Shown: one piece after another, positions 40,301 to 47,744 of the stretch
Layout of the letters: every line of letters begins with the position of its first letter
Numbering within the stretch: position 1 is the stretch's first letter
Source: Proteus terrae subsp. cibarius
GTDB taxonomy: Bacteria > Pseudomonadota > Gammaproteobacteria > Enterobacterales > Enterobacteriaceae
DNA: 64,000 nucleotides
Assembly: GCF_011045835.1 (NCBI RefSeq)
Contig: NZ_CP047350.1
Location: 107,209 to 171,208, forward strand
Direction of reading: 5' to 3'
The notes under the pieces: model-generated
Told to the model about the DNA's origin: nothing
Seen by the model: the letters and a program-made list of their open reading frames with translations, nothing else
Database searches by the model: none
Position numbers and translations under genes: made by a program

Positions 40301-41575
40301 GTTGGCCGCATCACCTCTGCTGAGGGGCTCTATGGCGTTTTGGGCTATGGCTATGACGCCACCGGCAACAGGACCTCGATCACGACCGATGGCCTGAGCC
40401 AAAGCTACACCATCAACTACATGAACAACTGGCTGGTGAAGACTGGGCAAACCTCCAGAAGCTATGACGCCAATGGCAACCTGACGAAGCAGGGGGCGGA
40501 TACCTTCACCTATGACAGCCAGAACCGGCTGGTGGCCGCAACGGTCGCTGGAGTGACAGCAGCTTACACCTACAACCATCTGGATCAGCGTGTAACTAAG
40601 ACCCTAAACGGCCAGACCCGCCTACTGATTTACGGCTTGGCAGGAAACCTCATCGAGGAGCTGGACGCAGCCACTGGAGACGTGCTGGCGGAGTATATCT
40701 GGCTCGATGGCACCCCCTTGAGCTTTGCTCAGTCAGGACAGACCTATCAAGTCCACGTCGATCATCTGGGCACCCCGAAGGCGCTAACCGACGCCAGCGG
40801 CCAAGTGGTTTGGAAGGCGAGCTACAGCCCGTTCGGTAAGGCCAGCATCACCACTCAGGGGCCGACCTTCAATTTGCGGTTCCCAGGACAGTATTACGAC
40901 GCGGAGACCGGGCTCCACTACAACTGGCGGCGTTACTACGACCCGAATACCGGGCGTTACATCACCAGTGACCCGATTGGGCTGGCTGGTGGGATTAACA
41001 CCTATGCCTATGCGCTGAGCAACCCGATAGGCAATGCAGATCCAACAGGGGAGTTTGTGCCGCTTCTTCTGGGGGCTTATGTTGCCATAGACTTTGCCTT
41101 GAGCGCTTGGGACGCCTATGACACCTTCAAGACCATCACCAGTGATTGTGCGACCTCAAGAGAAAAGTGGATTTCCGGGGGGCTTTTTGCTGCTGGGATT
41201 ATCCTGCCTGGCAACTATAAGGCGCTAGGGAATGTTGCGGAACGCGCTTTTAAAAATACGGCTGATGATTTTGTAGACCTAGCCAGTTCCCAGAGACGTA
41301 AGCATATTCTTGATGGTGACGCCACTGGTGGAGGGCATCGAGCAGGAACAGGCAAGCCTGGAAAAAGTGAGTTTCCTCAAAGTTGGTCTGATGAAAAAAT
41401 TATGCACGTCATTTCCGATATAGCTACCGATCCAAATGTTTCTCGAAAGGCTGGGCGCGGTGGTAGGACTATTGCAGAGGCAGTTAAAGAAGGTATTAAT
41501 GTTCGTGTAATACAAGAATCTAATGGTGATATTGTTTCAGGTTTTCCAACAAACGTACCAAGGAATCCAAAATGA
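37313..41575 (+). CDS. rhs: Rhs-family polymorphic toxin with signal peptide and C-terminal EndoU-type nuclease
   Basis: 1420 residues. Signal peptide LRSLAVVVLATLPCVAFA; the start may be the ATG at 37340 rather than 37313, which has GGAG seven bases upstream. Over 20 YD repeats (residues about 150-1180) form the cocoon, and the core ends DPIGLAGGINTYAYALSNPIGNADPTG. The variable tip after it is AT-rich and ends in RKHILDGDATGGGHRAGTGKPGKSEFPQSWSDEKI...GFPTNVP, the layout of bacterial EndoU RNases (His of HIL, GGHR, second half G(x)I(V)). The next gene, overlapping by ATGA, is the immunity gene. Secretion via Sec rather than T6SS is implied. An AcaCD-like box precedes it. Confidence 0.88.
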   Translation: MRSRPSLLLMRNLRSLAVVVLATLPCVAFAQWRVVAVSTEVDKMRFNTIIDAHSFMKNYRSGEEQGKGTPVGDALYPVASYGDGRYVSRICFKYLGATGDYDPTTCTGDPATVYWRSTYVLPGEMDKTPFLDRDLGLPTTTMCVGNPIHLGTGNKFQAELDYQSGGSDPFTFTRYYNSHLPDEELGGWRHTYSRSVEVNASKYGENMVVLHRPEGQQLAFYNSSSVWVPTWKTDDTLTKDATGWRYTQSDGVVEAYDETGRLTGIEKPNGNHITLSYLNGELSSITDGFGRNIQFQHQDGRMVSVTDPAGGSIQYQYNSAGKLAEVIYQDNTSRSYLYDDPNAPGLLSGLVDENGNRFATWGYDAQGMAVLSEHAGGAEKTQVSYNADGSVSVTNALGHVQRYTYSRHNGMLKPDVVEGAPCTGFVGGKETYVYDSKGLVSSITDRAGQKRTFTHNDRGLETTQIDQDGGKVTTDWLPSKSLPAKITEPTRITELTYDTHLRVISRKVTDRSSGASRTWTYTYAPVGTGKPSLLASVDGPRTDVSDVTTFDYDDQGNLIRTTNALGQVMQFGDYDANGRAGTIQGVNGVTQTLTYDARGRLVSSTGPEGTTAYNYDAVGLLSSLTKPNGATVSYEYDAAHRLVAETDAQGNRRELELNDLGNPVEERLLDALGQTRWIERRIFNEIGWLSSVSDAYSNQSSFSYDVVANLIQETSPSGNTHSYKYDGFHHRTQTTDPLGKVTQVLYKDTGDVYRVSDPRSRLTYYSYNGFGEVTQVRSPDTGTTDITYDEAGNVATRKTAKGQTTSYSYDALNRIIEASSGVAGESPILYGYDEATSPYGMGRLTSVDDGNGVRRYGYTPEGWLAYETWETHGQSLTTQYQYDGAGLITKITYPSGREVSYTRDLAGDVIEVATTQAGTTTSLASQIERAPFGPVTSMVRWNGISESRSLDLNYRVTGIDATRVHSLVYRYTPDSLISAIDDNLSSSVNQSLGYDAVGRITSAEGLYGVLGYGYDATGNRTSITTDGLSQSYTINYMNNWLVKTGQTSRSYDANGNLTKQGADTFTYDSQNRLVAATVAGVTAAYTYNHLDQRVTKTLNGQTRLLIYGLAGNLIEELDAATGDVLAEYIWLDGTPLSFAQSGQTYQVHVDHLGTPKALTDASGQVVWKASYSPFGKASITTQGPTFNLRFPGQYYDAETGLHYNWRRYYDPNTGRYITSDPIGLAGGINTYAYALSNPIGNADPTGEFVPLLLGAYVAIDFALSAWDAYDTFKTITSDCATSREKWISGGLFAAGIILPGNYKALGNVAERAFKNTADDFVDLASSQRRKHILDGDATGGGHRAGTGKPGKSEFPQSWSDEKIMHVISDIATDPNVSRKAGRGGRTIAEAVKEGINVRVIQESNGDIVSGFPTNVPRNPK

Positions 41576-41844
41576 AAAATGAATATAGAGAAATTGAATC
41601 CACGCTAGATCTTTTGCTTATGGTGCTGTCTGATTCGTTTTCTGAATCTGAAAGTATAGAAGTGCAAGAATTTATTGATGTGGGTGAGTATGGAATCGCA
41701 CTAGAAACTATCATTGACATTATTAATGAAGAGTCAAAGAACATAACAAATGAAGCTGAGTTTCTGATTGAAAAAGCAGGGAGGATAATGAATATGGATA
41801 CTACATCCATTGTAGATAAGATTTCAAAACATATAGATAAATAA
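41572..41844 (+). CDS. MafI-like immunity protein for the Rhs EndoU toxin
   Basis: 90 acidic residues, starting within the rhs stop (ATGA). Sequence EYREIESTLDLLLMVLSDSFSESESIEVQEFIDVGEYGIALETIIDIINEE resembles MafI-family immunity proteins found behind EndoU-type MafB toxins (VxxFIDxGEYGxALE). AT-rich like the toxin tip, so the two moved together. Confidence 0.75.
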   Translation: MKNEYREIESTLDLLLMVLSDSFSESESIEVQEFIDVGEYGIALETIIDIINEESKNITNEAEFLIEKAGRIMNMDTTSIVDKISKHIDK

Positions 41845-41848
41845 TAAG

Positions 41849-42091
41849 ATGAAAAAAACCGGTTTAAAATATAGAGCAGTATATCTGCTTGGATTTCCGT
41901 TAGCTGGAGCCTTTATAGGAATTGCAGTGTTCGCTTTATTAAATTATGTGAATGGGCCTCTAAGCAAATTCGCCTTATATCTGTCCGTTGGTGTTTGGGG
42001 GGGGTATGGAGTGTTCTCAGGAATCTATGGATACTTAAATCTAAGGAAAATATTAAAGTTAAAGAGAGCTAATGAGGAATCCAGGGATTAA
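41849..42091 (+). CDS. Two-span membrane protein, perhaps an orphan immunity protein
   Basis: 80 residues: MKKTGLKYRAVYLLGFPLAGAFIGIAVFALLNY...FALYLSVGVWGGYGVFSGIYGYL...LRKILKLKRANEES. Two transmembrane segments, basic tail. It lies behind the current toxin/immunity pair in AT-rich DNA, where displaced immunity genes accumulate. Function inferred from position only. Confidence 0.5.
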   Translation: MKKTGLKYRAVYLLGFPLAGAFIGIAVFALLNYVNGPLSKFALYLSVGVWGGYGVFSGIYGYLNLRKILKLKRANEESRD

Positions 42092-42152
42092 ATACGGCTC
42101 ACATGGTTCTGCTATTGGCGCAGCATTGGGGACGGCTTATGGAAATCAATAA
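42072..42152 (+). pseudogene. C-terminal remnant of a displaced Rhs toxin
   Basis: A 26-codon frame MRNPGIKYGSHGSAIGAALGTAYGNQ overlaps the end of the preceding gene and stops just after the start of the next (ATG at 42139). Gly/Ala-rich endings of this kind close some Rhs/polymorphic toxins, and the following gene is placed as an immunity gene would be. Confidence 0.45.
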
Positions 42153-42438
42153 CTGGTTTGATTTTATTATATACACAATTTATTTCTTTGGGGTTGTGAT
42201 AGTTATCCTTCCTACTGGGGTTATCTTTCTTTGGTTGACATTGAAAAATCTAGTCAAAATGAGAGCCCCGAGATACGAAAAAAAGCACTACAAGTATTTC
42301 TCTGCAAGAAATAGATTTGAAGTGTGTGTTGCAGGTGTTTTTTCTGTGGCTTTTTCTGTTTGGTATCTGTTTTTTGCCAAAGGGGGAAATCTGTTTCTTT
42401 ATCCGTCAGAGGTAATGAGATTTTTTTCAGGCGGATGA
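42139..42438 (+). CDS. Membrane protein, probable orphan immunity gene
   Basis: 99 residues from MEINNWFDFIIYTIYFFGVVIVILPTGVIFLWL; an earlier ATG at 42103 lies in the toxin remnant. Two or three hydrophobic segments with a basic loop (KKHYKYFSARNRFE). Overlaps the toxin remnant like a native toxin-immunity junction. An rhs-tip fragment follows its stop. Confidence 0.5.
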   Translation: MEINNWFDFIIYTIYFFGVVIVILPTGVIFLWLTLKNLVKMRAPRYEKKHYKYFSARNRFEVCVAGVFSVAFSVWYLFFAKGGNLFLYPSEVMRFFSGG

Positions 42439-42474
42439 TAGTGTGGATCAGGCTCTGGCGTTGGCCCAGCCGCC

Positions 42475-42506
42475 GCCAGCGGCCAAGTGTTTGGAAGGCG
42501 AGCCAT
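42475..42506 (+). pseudogene. Fragment of the rhs core left by cassette exchange
   Basis: gccagcggccaag-tg-tttggaaggcgagc matches 40793-40823 of rhs (coding DASGQVVWKAS) with a 2-base deletion. It sits directly after the orphan cassette, marking a recombination scar. Confidence 0.7.
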
Positions 42507-42604
42507 CATAGAGTCAGTAGAGAGAGATACTTTTGGAAATCAATAGTATTATGATTGGTACAAATGAGTTGTAGCTCCATATTTTAAAGGGGGATTTCAG
42601 AGAA

Positions 42605-43057
42605 ATGAAGAATAAGAAGGTAATAACTTTGATAATGGCCGCAGCCGCATCATGCTCGTCAGTCTATGCCGCGACATTACCGACCAGTGAGGTAGACGCA
42701 TACATACTTGCGATGAACACCATGTCACCTATCACTGCAAAGTACACCATCCAGTACAAGCAAGCGGTTGAGCAGAAATGCAATACAGCCCTGAGCGTTG
42801 AGCAGCTCAACTCAAAGGCATTCACCAATGTTGTCCAGGCAATGGTGAGTAGTGAGACCGTCGATAGAATGGGGCTTGATGCTGCTGGTGGATCACTCCA
42901 GGATACCCTGTCTGTGATCGGCAAGAACGTCACATGCAGTGACCTGAACGCGCCATTTAAAGCACTCTTGGATGATAAGGACTTCACCAGAAAGCATCAG
43001 CACCTATCGAAGGTGCTGCATACTTGGAATGAAGTTGTTTCTCAAAGCAAACCCTGA
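42605..43057 (+). CDS. Secreted periplasmic protein, unknown function
   Basis: 150 residues with a Sec signal (MKNKKVITLIMAAAASCSSVYA^AT). Mature part helical with two Cys (KCNTAL, VTCSDL) that may form a disulfide. Not recognised. It follows the rhs cassette region and ends in a bidirectional terminator. It could protect against or process secreted Rhs product, but nothing shows this. Confidence 0.6.
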   Translation: MKNKKVITLIMAAAASCSSVYAATLPTSEVDAYILAMNTMSPITAKYTIQYKQAVEQKCNTALSVEQLNSKAFTNVVQAMVSSETVDRMGLDAAGGSLQDTLSVIGKNVTCSDLNAPFKALLDDKDFTRKHQHLSKVLHTWNEVVSQSKP

Positions 43058-43062
43058 GTAAC

Positions 43063-43090
43063 AAAAAGGAGCCTAACTGGCTCCTTTTTT
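43063..43090. terminator. Bidirectional intrinsic terminator
   Basis: AAAAAGGAGCC-taact-GGCTCCTTTTTT between convergent genes 42605 and 43073. Confidence 0.9.
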
Positions 43091-43675
43091 AATGGGGATG
43101 ATGTTACGTTCGTGGACGTTATTTTCACTCGGGATATGTAACGTTGAAAAAGGCGTACCGACAAGAGAGTGGTCACATAGCTCTCCATAATAGATGAGCG
43201 ACAAAATCTCTTGCTCGTTGATTTTTCCCACCTTAAAAAGGTAATTGATTATTGCTGTATCCAGTAGGTCGTGACACCCATTAAGCAGATCCACGATATT
43301 GGCCGCAGCTTCATTTTCCTCTCCGTCATCTCGACCGGCTAATACTGATTCAACCCAAGCCTCAAGGCTCGGATGTCCCTCAGCGAGCTCTATTTGACGG
43401 CACTCGTTCTCGATCAACCCTGTGATTGCTTCGTTGAGCGTTCCGCCATAAGTCGGCATGTTGAGAACAACTCCAAATCCGGGGATTTCTTTTTGGATTG
43501 GCTTCGCATCCTTGGGAGCTGATTTCAGCCACAGGAAAAACCAGATCCCAGAGCTTATGTCTTCCGGCTTGACCTGGTTGGCCGCAAGGAATTTGGAAAC
43601 CTCGTTACAGATGATGCCATCTGGCGCTGCCATCTCGTAAATACCCGCCATCAGATCTTCAAGGCTCTTATACAT
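43073..43675 (-). CDS. Acidic protein of unknown function
   Basis: 200 residues from MYKSLEDLMAGIYEMAAPDG at 43675; the frame runs on to 43735 without a better ribosome site. Acidic, helical, soluble. No motif. Leftward single gene, divergent from 43937 and sharing the KfrA-like repeat region. Confidence 0.6.
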   Translation of the reverse strand: MYKSLEDLMAGIYEMAAPDGIICNEVSKFLAANQVKPEDISSGIWFFLWLKSAPKDAKPIQKEIPGFGVVLNMPTYGGTLNEAITGLIENECRQIELAEGHPSLEAWVESVLAGRDDGEENEAAANIVDLLNGCHDLLDTAIINYLFKVGKINEQEILSLIYYGELCDHSLVGTPFSTLHIPSENNVHERNIIPIKKGAS

Positions 43676-43791
43676 ATTATCTCTCGCACCTGTACATGAT
43701 GTTTTCACTATCGTTGTTAAGCGTTTTTTCAGCAAGTATGTTCCAGCGAGACATCTTATACCATTCCATCCAAATCTGTAAAATTACCGTA

Positions 43792-43818
43792 TTACCGTAA
43801 TTATGATAATTGCGGTAA
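43792..43818. promoter_or_regulatory. Candidate KfrA operator in the 43.7-43.9 kb gap
   Basis: TTACCGTAATTAT-g-ATAATTGCGGTAA, 12 of 13 positions paired; a further ATTACCG sits just left. The core AATTATGATAATT recurs upstream of kfrA. Lies between divergent genes 43073 and 43937. Confidence 0.55.
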
Positions 43819-43936
43819 ATAAATTTGAGTTCCTCTTGCTGTTGTTCTACTTATTAAAATGTATCTTTGAAAAAGTAGAGTTTTTGGAATAGGATAGGTG
43901 GTGCTGAATGCCCACTTTTTACAAGGAGCGCGACCA

Positions 43937-44218
43937 GTGATTTTTGATGTAAGAGCGACCTTTGAAGTGGCACTCCAGACGGACACCCACCTGGTACTTA
44001 TCGATCTGGATCAGGGAGCATCAGTTACGAACGATGCTGATGCAGTGATCGCCTGGTTGGCCGCAAACCTCGAAGGTGGAATTGGAAAACGTAAGGTGTA
44101 CTACCGGGACACCGATGGACGCTTTGATGAGCTCAAGGTTAATGCCGGTGCTTTTGCCGGATTTGCACCTTGTAGCGAAGGCCAGCAGACCACCTTGGCT
44201 GGGATGCTCGGCCAGTAA
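43937..44218 (+). CDS. Small protein of unknown function
   Basis: 93 residues from a GTG with AAGGAG at -15; an upstream ATG frame at 43898 lacks a ribosome site. VIFDVRATFEVALQTDTHLVLIDLDQGASVTNDADAVIAWLAAN: alpha/beta. First gene of a rightward operon to gene 46937. Not recognised. Confidence 0.55.
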   Translation: MIFDVRATFEVALQTDTHLVLIDLDQGASVTNDADAVIAWLAANLEGGIGKRKVYYRDTDGRFDELKVNAGAFAGFAPCSEGQQTTLAGMLGQ

Positions 44219-44236
44219 CTTTGTGTGGAGAACTCG

Positions 44237-44524
44237 ATGTTAAACAAAAACAAATTTGAGAAAGTTTTAAAGAGAATCCTCGATAAGAACTTTGAGCGCT
44301 GCTCTATTTGCAGGAAACCATTCCCTGGACCGTGCCATACTTTTGCTGGTTTGGATTCGGACAATAAAGTTCAGAACGTAGGTTCTTGCTGTCGGACCAG
44401 TATTGTGGACTTGCGGCATGGAGGTGTGTATACGACCGCTCCTGTAGATACTCAAGAGGGGCAAAGTCAGGCGCGTGAGCTACTCGCAACACATCCTTGT
44501 AAGGGGATGATGGGACATGCTTAG
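44237..44524 (+). CDS. Small Cys-rich (zinc-binding) protein
   Basis: 95 residues from MLNKNKFEKVLKRILDKNFERCSICRKPF. Cys pairs CSIC and GSCC plus PCHTF His form a likely zinc site. Overlaps the next gene by 8 bases. Not otherwise recognised. Confidence 0.6.
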   Translation: MLNKNKFEKVLKRILDKNFERCSICRKPFPGPCHTFAGLDSDNKVQNVGSCCRTSIVDLRHGGVYTTAPVDTQEGQSQARELLATHPCKGMMGHA

Positions 44525-45053
44525 CAAAAAAGTCTTTTTCATTAGTCAAGCGGAGGCCGAAAGACTGGAGCCGGTTCCCGGTGCGGCCATGATCTCCATA
44601 ACTGACCCAGACAAGTCCCCTGCCGCTCTCGGACAGTGGGGGCAGTTGTACCGCGATAGCTTCTATGACGGCGGCTATTCTGAGAACACCATCCACACGA
44701 TGAAGGCAGCGTTCCGGATGAATTACGCCTCTTACATTGACTCATCCCAGGCTGAAAAGCTGTCCACCTTCCTGGATGGATTGGTTGGTAGCGGTATCGA
44801 TCAGATCTTCGTTCATTGCTATTACGGAGAATCCAGAAGTGGCGCGGTAGCGCTGTACCTCCAGAACAAACATGGATTCACTCCGAATAAGCCGATCACC
44901 AAGCCCAACCGAACAGTTTACGAATTGCTGTGCAATCCAACCAAGTTTGAACCACTGATGCAAAGCTACGAAACGCAACATATGGAGGAGGAACTACCTC
45001 TTCACCTCAAAATATGGGATTTTCTTCTCGTTGCGGTCGGGCTTAGGAGGTAA
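44517..45053 (+). CDS. Dual-specificity/tyrosine phosphatase-like protein
   Basis: 178 residues. Catalytic loop VHCYYGESRSGAVA, i.e. His-Cys-x5-Arg-Ser, at about residues 100-113. The upstream TDPDKSPAALGQWG and DSFYDG region may supply the general-acid Asp. The fold resembles cytoplasmic protein-tyrosine or phosphoinositide phosphatases seen in some phages and plasmids. Substrate unknown. In an operon with the recombinase gene three bases downstream. Confidence 0.75.
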   Translation: MLSKKVFFISQAEAERLEPVPGAAMISITDPDKSPAALGQWGQLYRDSFYDGGYSENTIHTMKAAFRMNYASYIDSSQAEKLSTFLDGLVGSGIDQIFVHCYYGESRSGAVALYLQNKHGFTPNKPITKPNRTVYELLCNPTKFEPLMQSYETQHMEEELPLHLKIWDFLLVAVGLRR

Positions 45054-45055
45054 CT

Positions 45056-46066
45056 TTGCACGACACAAACAATGACAAGGAAGAGCTAGTTTCACATGCG
45101 AAAGTAAATGTTCCGGCAGAACAAAGCATTCGCGGTGAACTGTTGCCGTCATCGAGCTCGCTCCGGAACATCCAGGACAACCCCGCCGTCGCCTATCTGG
45201 TGAGCCTCGGGTCAAAGCGAAGCAGGCAGACCATGAGCTCATTCCTCAACATTGTCGCCAAGATGATCGGGTTTCAGAACCTTCGTGACTGTGCATGGAG
45301 CTCAATGAGGCGGCACCACATATTGGCGGTGCTGGAAATGCTGGGGGATGCAGGGAAGGCTCCGGCAACGATCAACACCTACCTGTCAGCGCTCAAAGGG
45401 GTGGCTCTTGAAGCCTGGACGATGAAGCAAATTGATACGGATAGCTTCCAGCACATTAAGCAAGTCCGTTCAGTACGTGGATCTCGACTTCCTAAAGGGC
45501 GGGCACTTGAACGCCATGAGATTCGCAGCCTCTTTTTCACATGTGAAAGTGATTCAAGCGCCAAAGGGCTTCGGGATGCGGCCATTCTCGGGGTGCTCCT
45601 CGGGTGTGGCTTGCGCCGCTCGGAAATCGTTGCGCTGGACATGGGAAGCATGATCTACAAGGACCGCGCTCTCAAGGTTCTTGGCAAGGGCAACAAAGAG
45701 AGAATGGCGTATGTGCCTGGTGGCGCATGGAAAAGACTGGATAAGTGGGTTGAAGAGGTTCGAGGAACGCATGAAGGGCCTTTATTCCCGAGGATCAGGC
45801 GGTTTGATGATGTGACTGGAGAGCGGATGTCGGATCAGGCCATCTACCACATCTTGGAGACCAGAAGAGTTGAAGCCGGTCTGGAGATGTTTGCGCCCCA
45901 TGACCTGCGACGCACCTTTGCCTCCTCGATGCTGGATAACGGTGAGGATATTGTGACCGTGAAGGACGCAATGGGCCACTCAAGCATTGCAACTACCCAG
46001 AAATATGACAGACGCGGCGATGAGCGTTTGAAGAGAGCGAGCCAACGCCTCGATATAGCGGATTAA
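45056..46066 (+). CDS. int: XerD-like tyrosine recombinase
   Basis: 336 residues from a TTG preceded by TAGGAGGTAAC. N-terminal SAM-like core-binding domain, then catalytic residues: Arg in LGCGLRRSEIVALD, Lys in LGKGNKERMAYV, HDLRRTFASSM (His/Arg), GHSSIATTQKYDRR (His/Tyr). All present, so active. Likely resolves multimers or integrates; no attachment site was identified. Two near copies of the 16-bp palindrome lie within the gene (45089, 45534). Confidence 0.9.
   Translation: MHDTNNDKEELVSHAKVNVPAEQSIRGELLPSSSSLRNIQDNPAVAYLVSLGSKRSRQTMSSFLNIVAKMIGFQNLRDCAWSSMRRHHILAVLEMLGDAGKAPATINTYLSALKGVALEAWTMKQIDTDSFQHIKQVRSVRGSRLPKGRALERHEIRSLFFTCESDSSAKGLRDAAILGVLLGCGLRRSEIVALDMGSMIYKDRALKVLGKGNKERMAYVPGGAWKRLDKWVEEVRGTHEGPLFPRIRRFDDVTGERMSDQAIYHILETRRVEAGLEMFAPHDLRRTFASSMLDNGEDIVTVKDAMGHSSIATTQKYDRRGDERLKRASQRLDIAD
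45534..45549. repeat. 16-bp palindrome, near copy (15/16)
   Basis: TTTTCACATGTGAAAG inside the recombinase gene; a second near copy GTTTCACATGCGAAAG is at 45089-45104. Confidence 0.6.
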
Positions 46067-46070
46067 CAGC

Positions 46071-46940
46071 ATGAATGATGAAGAACTCGAACTTGCCAGA
46101 GCCGAAGCCATGAAAGCCGATAGGTGCTTTTCAAAAGGACGGCTCAGGGACGAATTTCGGATGAAGCCTAAGCCAGGAGTAGAGCCAGTTTCGTTCTACA
46201 AAAACGGGTATGGTGGCCAATTTGGAGTGTACCGGATAGCAGATTGCCAACCAATGCGGAGAAGGGGTTGTTCACCGGCATCACAAAAGCAAATAAGGGC
46301 GCAATCCATCCTTTCGGTCAAGGCAAGAATGCGTAGCAACCTGGCAAAGGCCTCTGTCATGGCACAAAGGTGGGTCGCTCTGGAACCTCTGGTTCTCGAT
46401 ACCGAGACGACCGGACTTGGTGAAAGAGACCAGGTGATCGAGCTGGCTGTTACTGACATCAGAGGCGCGGTTCTCCTCTGCACCAGATTACGGCCAACCG
46501 TGGAAATAGACCCTCAGGCAATGGGTGTTCATGGCATCACCGAGACTGAGCTGTCGAATGAGCCTACGTGGACTCAAGTTGCGCCAGCTCTCGCCCGGCT
46601 TTTGTCGGGCCGTCATCTGGTGATATTTAACTCCAGTTTCGACAGTAGGATGTTGAGGCAAACAGCCAGTGCATTTGGAGACCAACTCTCTTGGTGGCAA
46701 GAGCAGAACTGTCTGTGCGCGATGAAGCTGGCGGCTGATGCCTTTGGCTCAACCAACCGGCACGGCACAATCTCACTTGCGGATGCCACCTGCGAGGCAG
46801 GTGTGAGCTGGAAAGGTCGAGCCCATTCAGCAGCGACCGACGCTATTGCCACCGCCGACTTGGTGACAGAGATAGCCAAAGTCCAACGTGACCTCGTGGT
46901 CCAGCTCCAGGAGCTTCAAAGCAAAGGTAATTTGGAATGA
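46071..46940 (+). CDS. DnaQ-like 3'-5' exonuclease
   Basis: 289 residues. DEDDh exonuclease: LVLDTETTGLGERDQVIELAV (Asp, Glu; residue about 105), FNSSFDSRML (Asp), and HSAATDAIATADLV (His, Asp). A 100-residue basic N-terminal extension precedes the nuclease domain. It could proofread or trim DNA ends, perhaps with the Bet/Exo system. Overlaps the next gene by ATGA. Confidence 0.85.
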   Translation: MNDEELELARAEAMKADRCFSKGRLRDEFRMKPKPGVEPVSFYKNGYGGQFGVYRIADCQPMRRRGCSPASQKQIRAQSILSVKARMRSNLAKASVMAQRWVALEPLVLDTETTGLGERDQVIELAVTDIRGAVLLCTRLRPTVEIDPQAMGVHGITETELSNEPTWTQVAPALARLLSGRHLVIFNSSFDSRMLRQTASAFGDQLSWWQEQNCLCAMKLAADAFGSTNRHGTISLADATCEAGVSWKGRAHSAATDAIATADLVTEIAKVQRDLVVQLQELQSKGNLE

Positions 46941-47428
46941 CAGAACAATCCTACGGCGAAAGTCTCAAATTTTTCTCAGACTGGCAGAAGGACCCCGCGA
47001 AACGCACCGGCCTGAATGTGCAACACACGCTAACCAGAGGTGAATATCCTACGGTCAGCATCGAGATTGCGCCGATCAGGGCATCGGGGTCCAGCCCAGA
47101 CTGGAAAAGCAAGATCACGGTGCAGCTCACTCGCGGCGAACTGACGGCGTTTTGCAGCGTTCTCTTTGGTTTGCGTAGCAAGGCTGAGGGTTCCTATCAC
47201 GGCGACGCGAAGAATAAGAGCTTTGCGGTTTACAACAACGGCAAGGCCGGTGTTGCGATCATCCTTAGTGAGCGAGGAAACCAGCTCCAGAATTTCATCA
47301 ATGATGACGACCGAATGGAGCTCGCAGTCTTCGCAGTTCGCCAGCTTTCCAACGCATGGAAAGTTACCCCTTCTGATGCCATCGCGCTGCTACGCCAATC
47401 AGCGTGGATGGACCGAAATTTGTCCTAA
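46937..47428 (+). CDS. Protein of unknown function
   Basis: 163 residues coupled to the exonuclease gene. Beta-rich: PTVSIEIAPIRASGSSPDWKSKITVQLTRGELTAFCSVLFG, KSFAVYNNGKAGVAIILS. The layout resembles small ssDNA/RNA-binding folds, but that is not established. Last gene of this operon. Confidence 0.6.
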   Translation: MTEQSYGESLKFFSDWQKDPAKRTGLNVQHTLTRGEYPTVSIEIAPIRASGSSPDWKSKITVQLTRGELTAFCSVLFGLRSKAEGSYHGDAKNKSFAVYNNGKAGVAIILSERGNQLQNFINDDDRMELAVFAVRQLSNAWKVTPSDAIALLRQSAWMDRNLS

Positions 47429-47473
47429 TCGAGCAAATCTAGGCACTCTAAAAGTCGTCCTATAACCACAAAG

Positions 47474-47489
47474 TTAGACCATCATGCAA
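47474..47489 (-). other. Candidate replication ter site, left copy
   Basis: TTAGACCATCATGCAA; its reverse complement TTGCATGATGGTCTAA recurs at 47672-47687. The reverse complement resembles E. coli Ter (GTATGTTGTAACTAAA): G-ATG-TG...CTAA. Lies next to a tus homologue. The 182 bases between the copies are pyrimidine-rich and hold no convincing gene. Confidence 0.6.
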
Positions 47490-47671
47490 AGTGGGGTATA
47501 GAGGGTGCCAGCCCCACCCCAGCAGTCCCCCTCAGCCACATTTCTGGCTTGCCCCGCGCTTTTCTTCTTTCTCTCTTTTTCTCTCTCTTTCTCAATCTAA
47601 TCTCACACACGAAGGTCAAACAGGGCACCCGCCGACGCGAAGCGGAGGCGTATTCTTGCCCCTCCCCCTCG

Positions 47672-47687
47672 TTGCATGATGGTCTAA
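47672..47687 (+). other. Candidate replication ter site, right copy
   Basis: TTGCATGATGGTCTAA, exact inverted copy of 47474-47489, 57 bases before the tus-like start, where it could also autoregulate that gene as TerB does for E. coli tus. Confidence 0.65.
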
Positions 47688-47744
47688 ATCTGTCTACTAT
47701 GTAACCAATGAACTGTTAGAACAAACCCACACATAGGCGGCAGC

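Noticed and set aside
47491..47679. A 62-codon frame between the two ter candidates
   Set aside because: Low-complexity pyrimidine-tract translation (repeats of Phe/Leu/Ser), no ribosome site, and spans the ter region.
47474..47687. The inverted 16-mers as ends of a small transposon or MITE
   Set aside because: No target duplication was visible at the outer edges, and resemblance to Ter beside a tus homologue is a better explanation.
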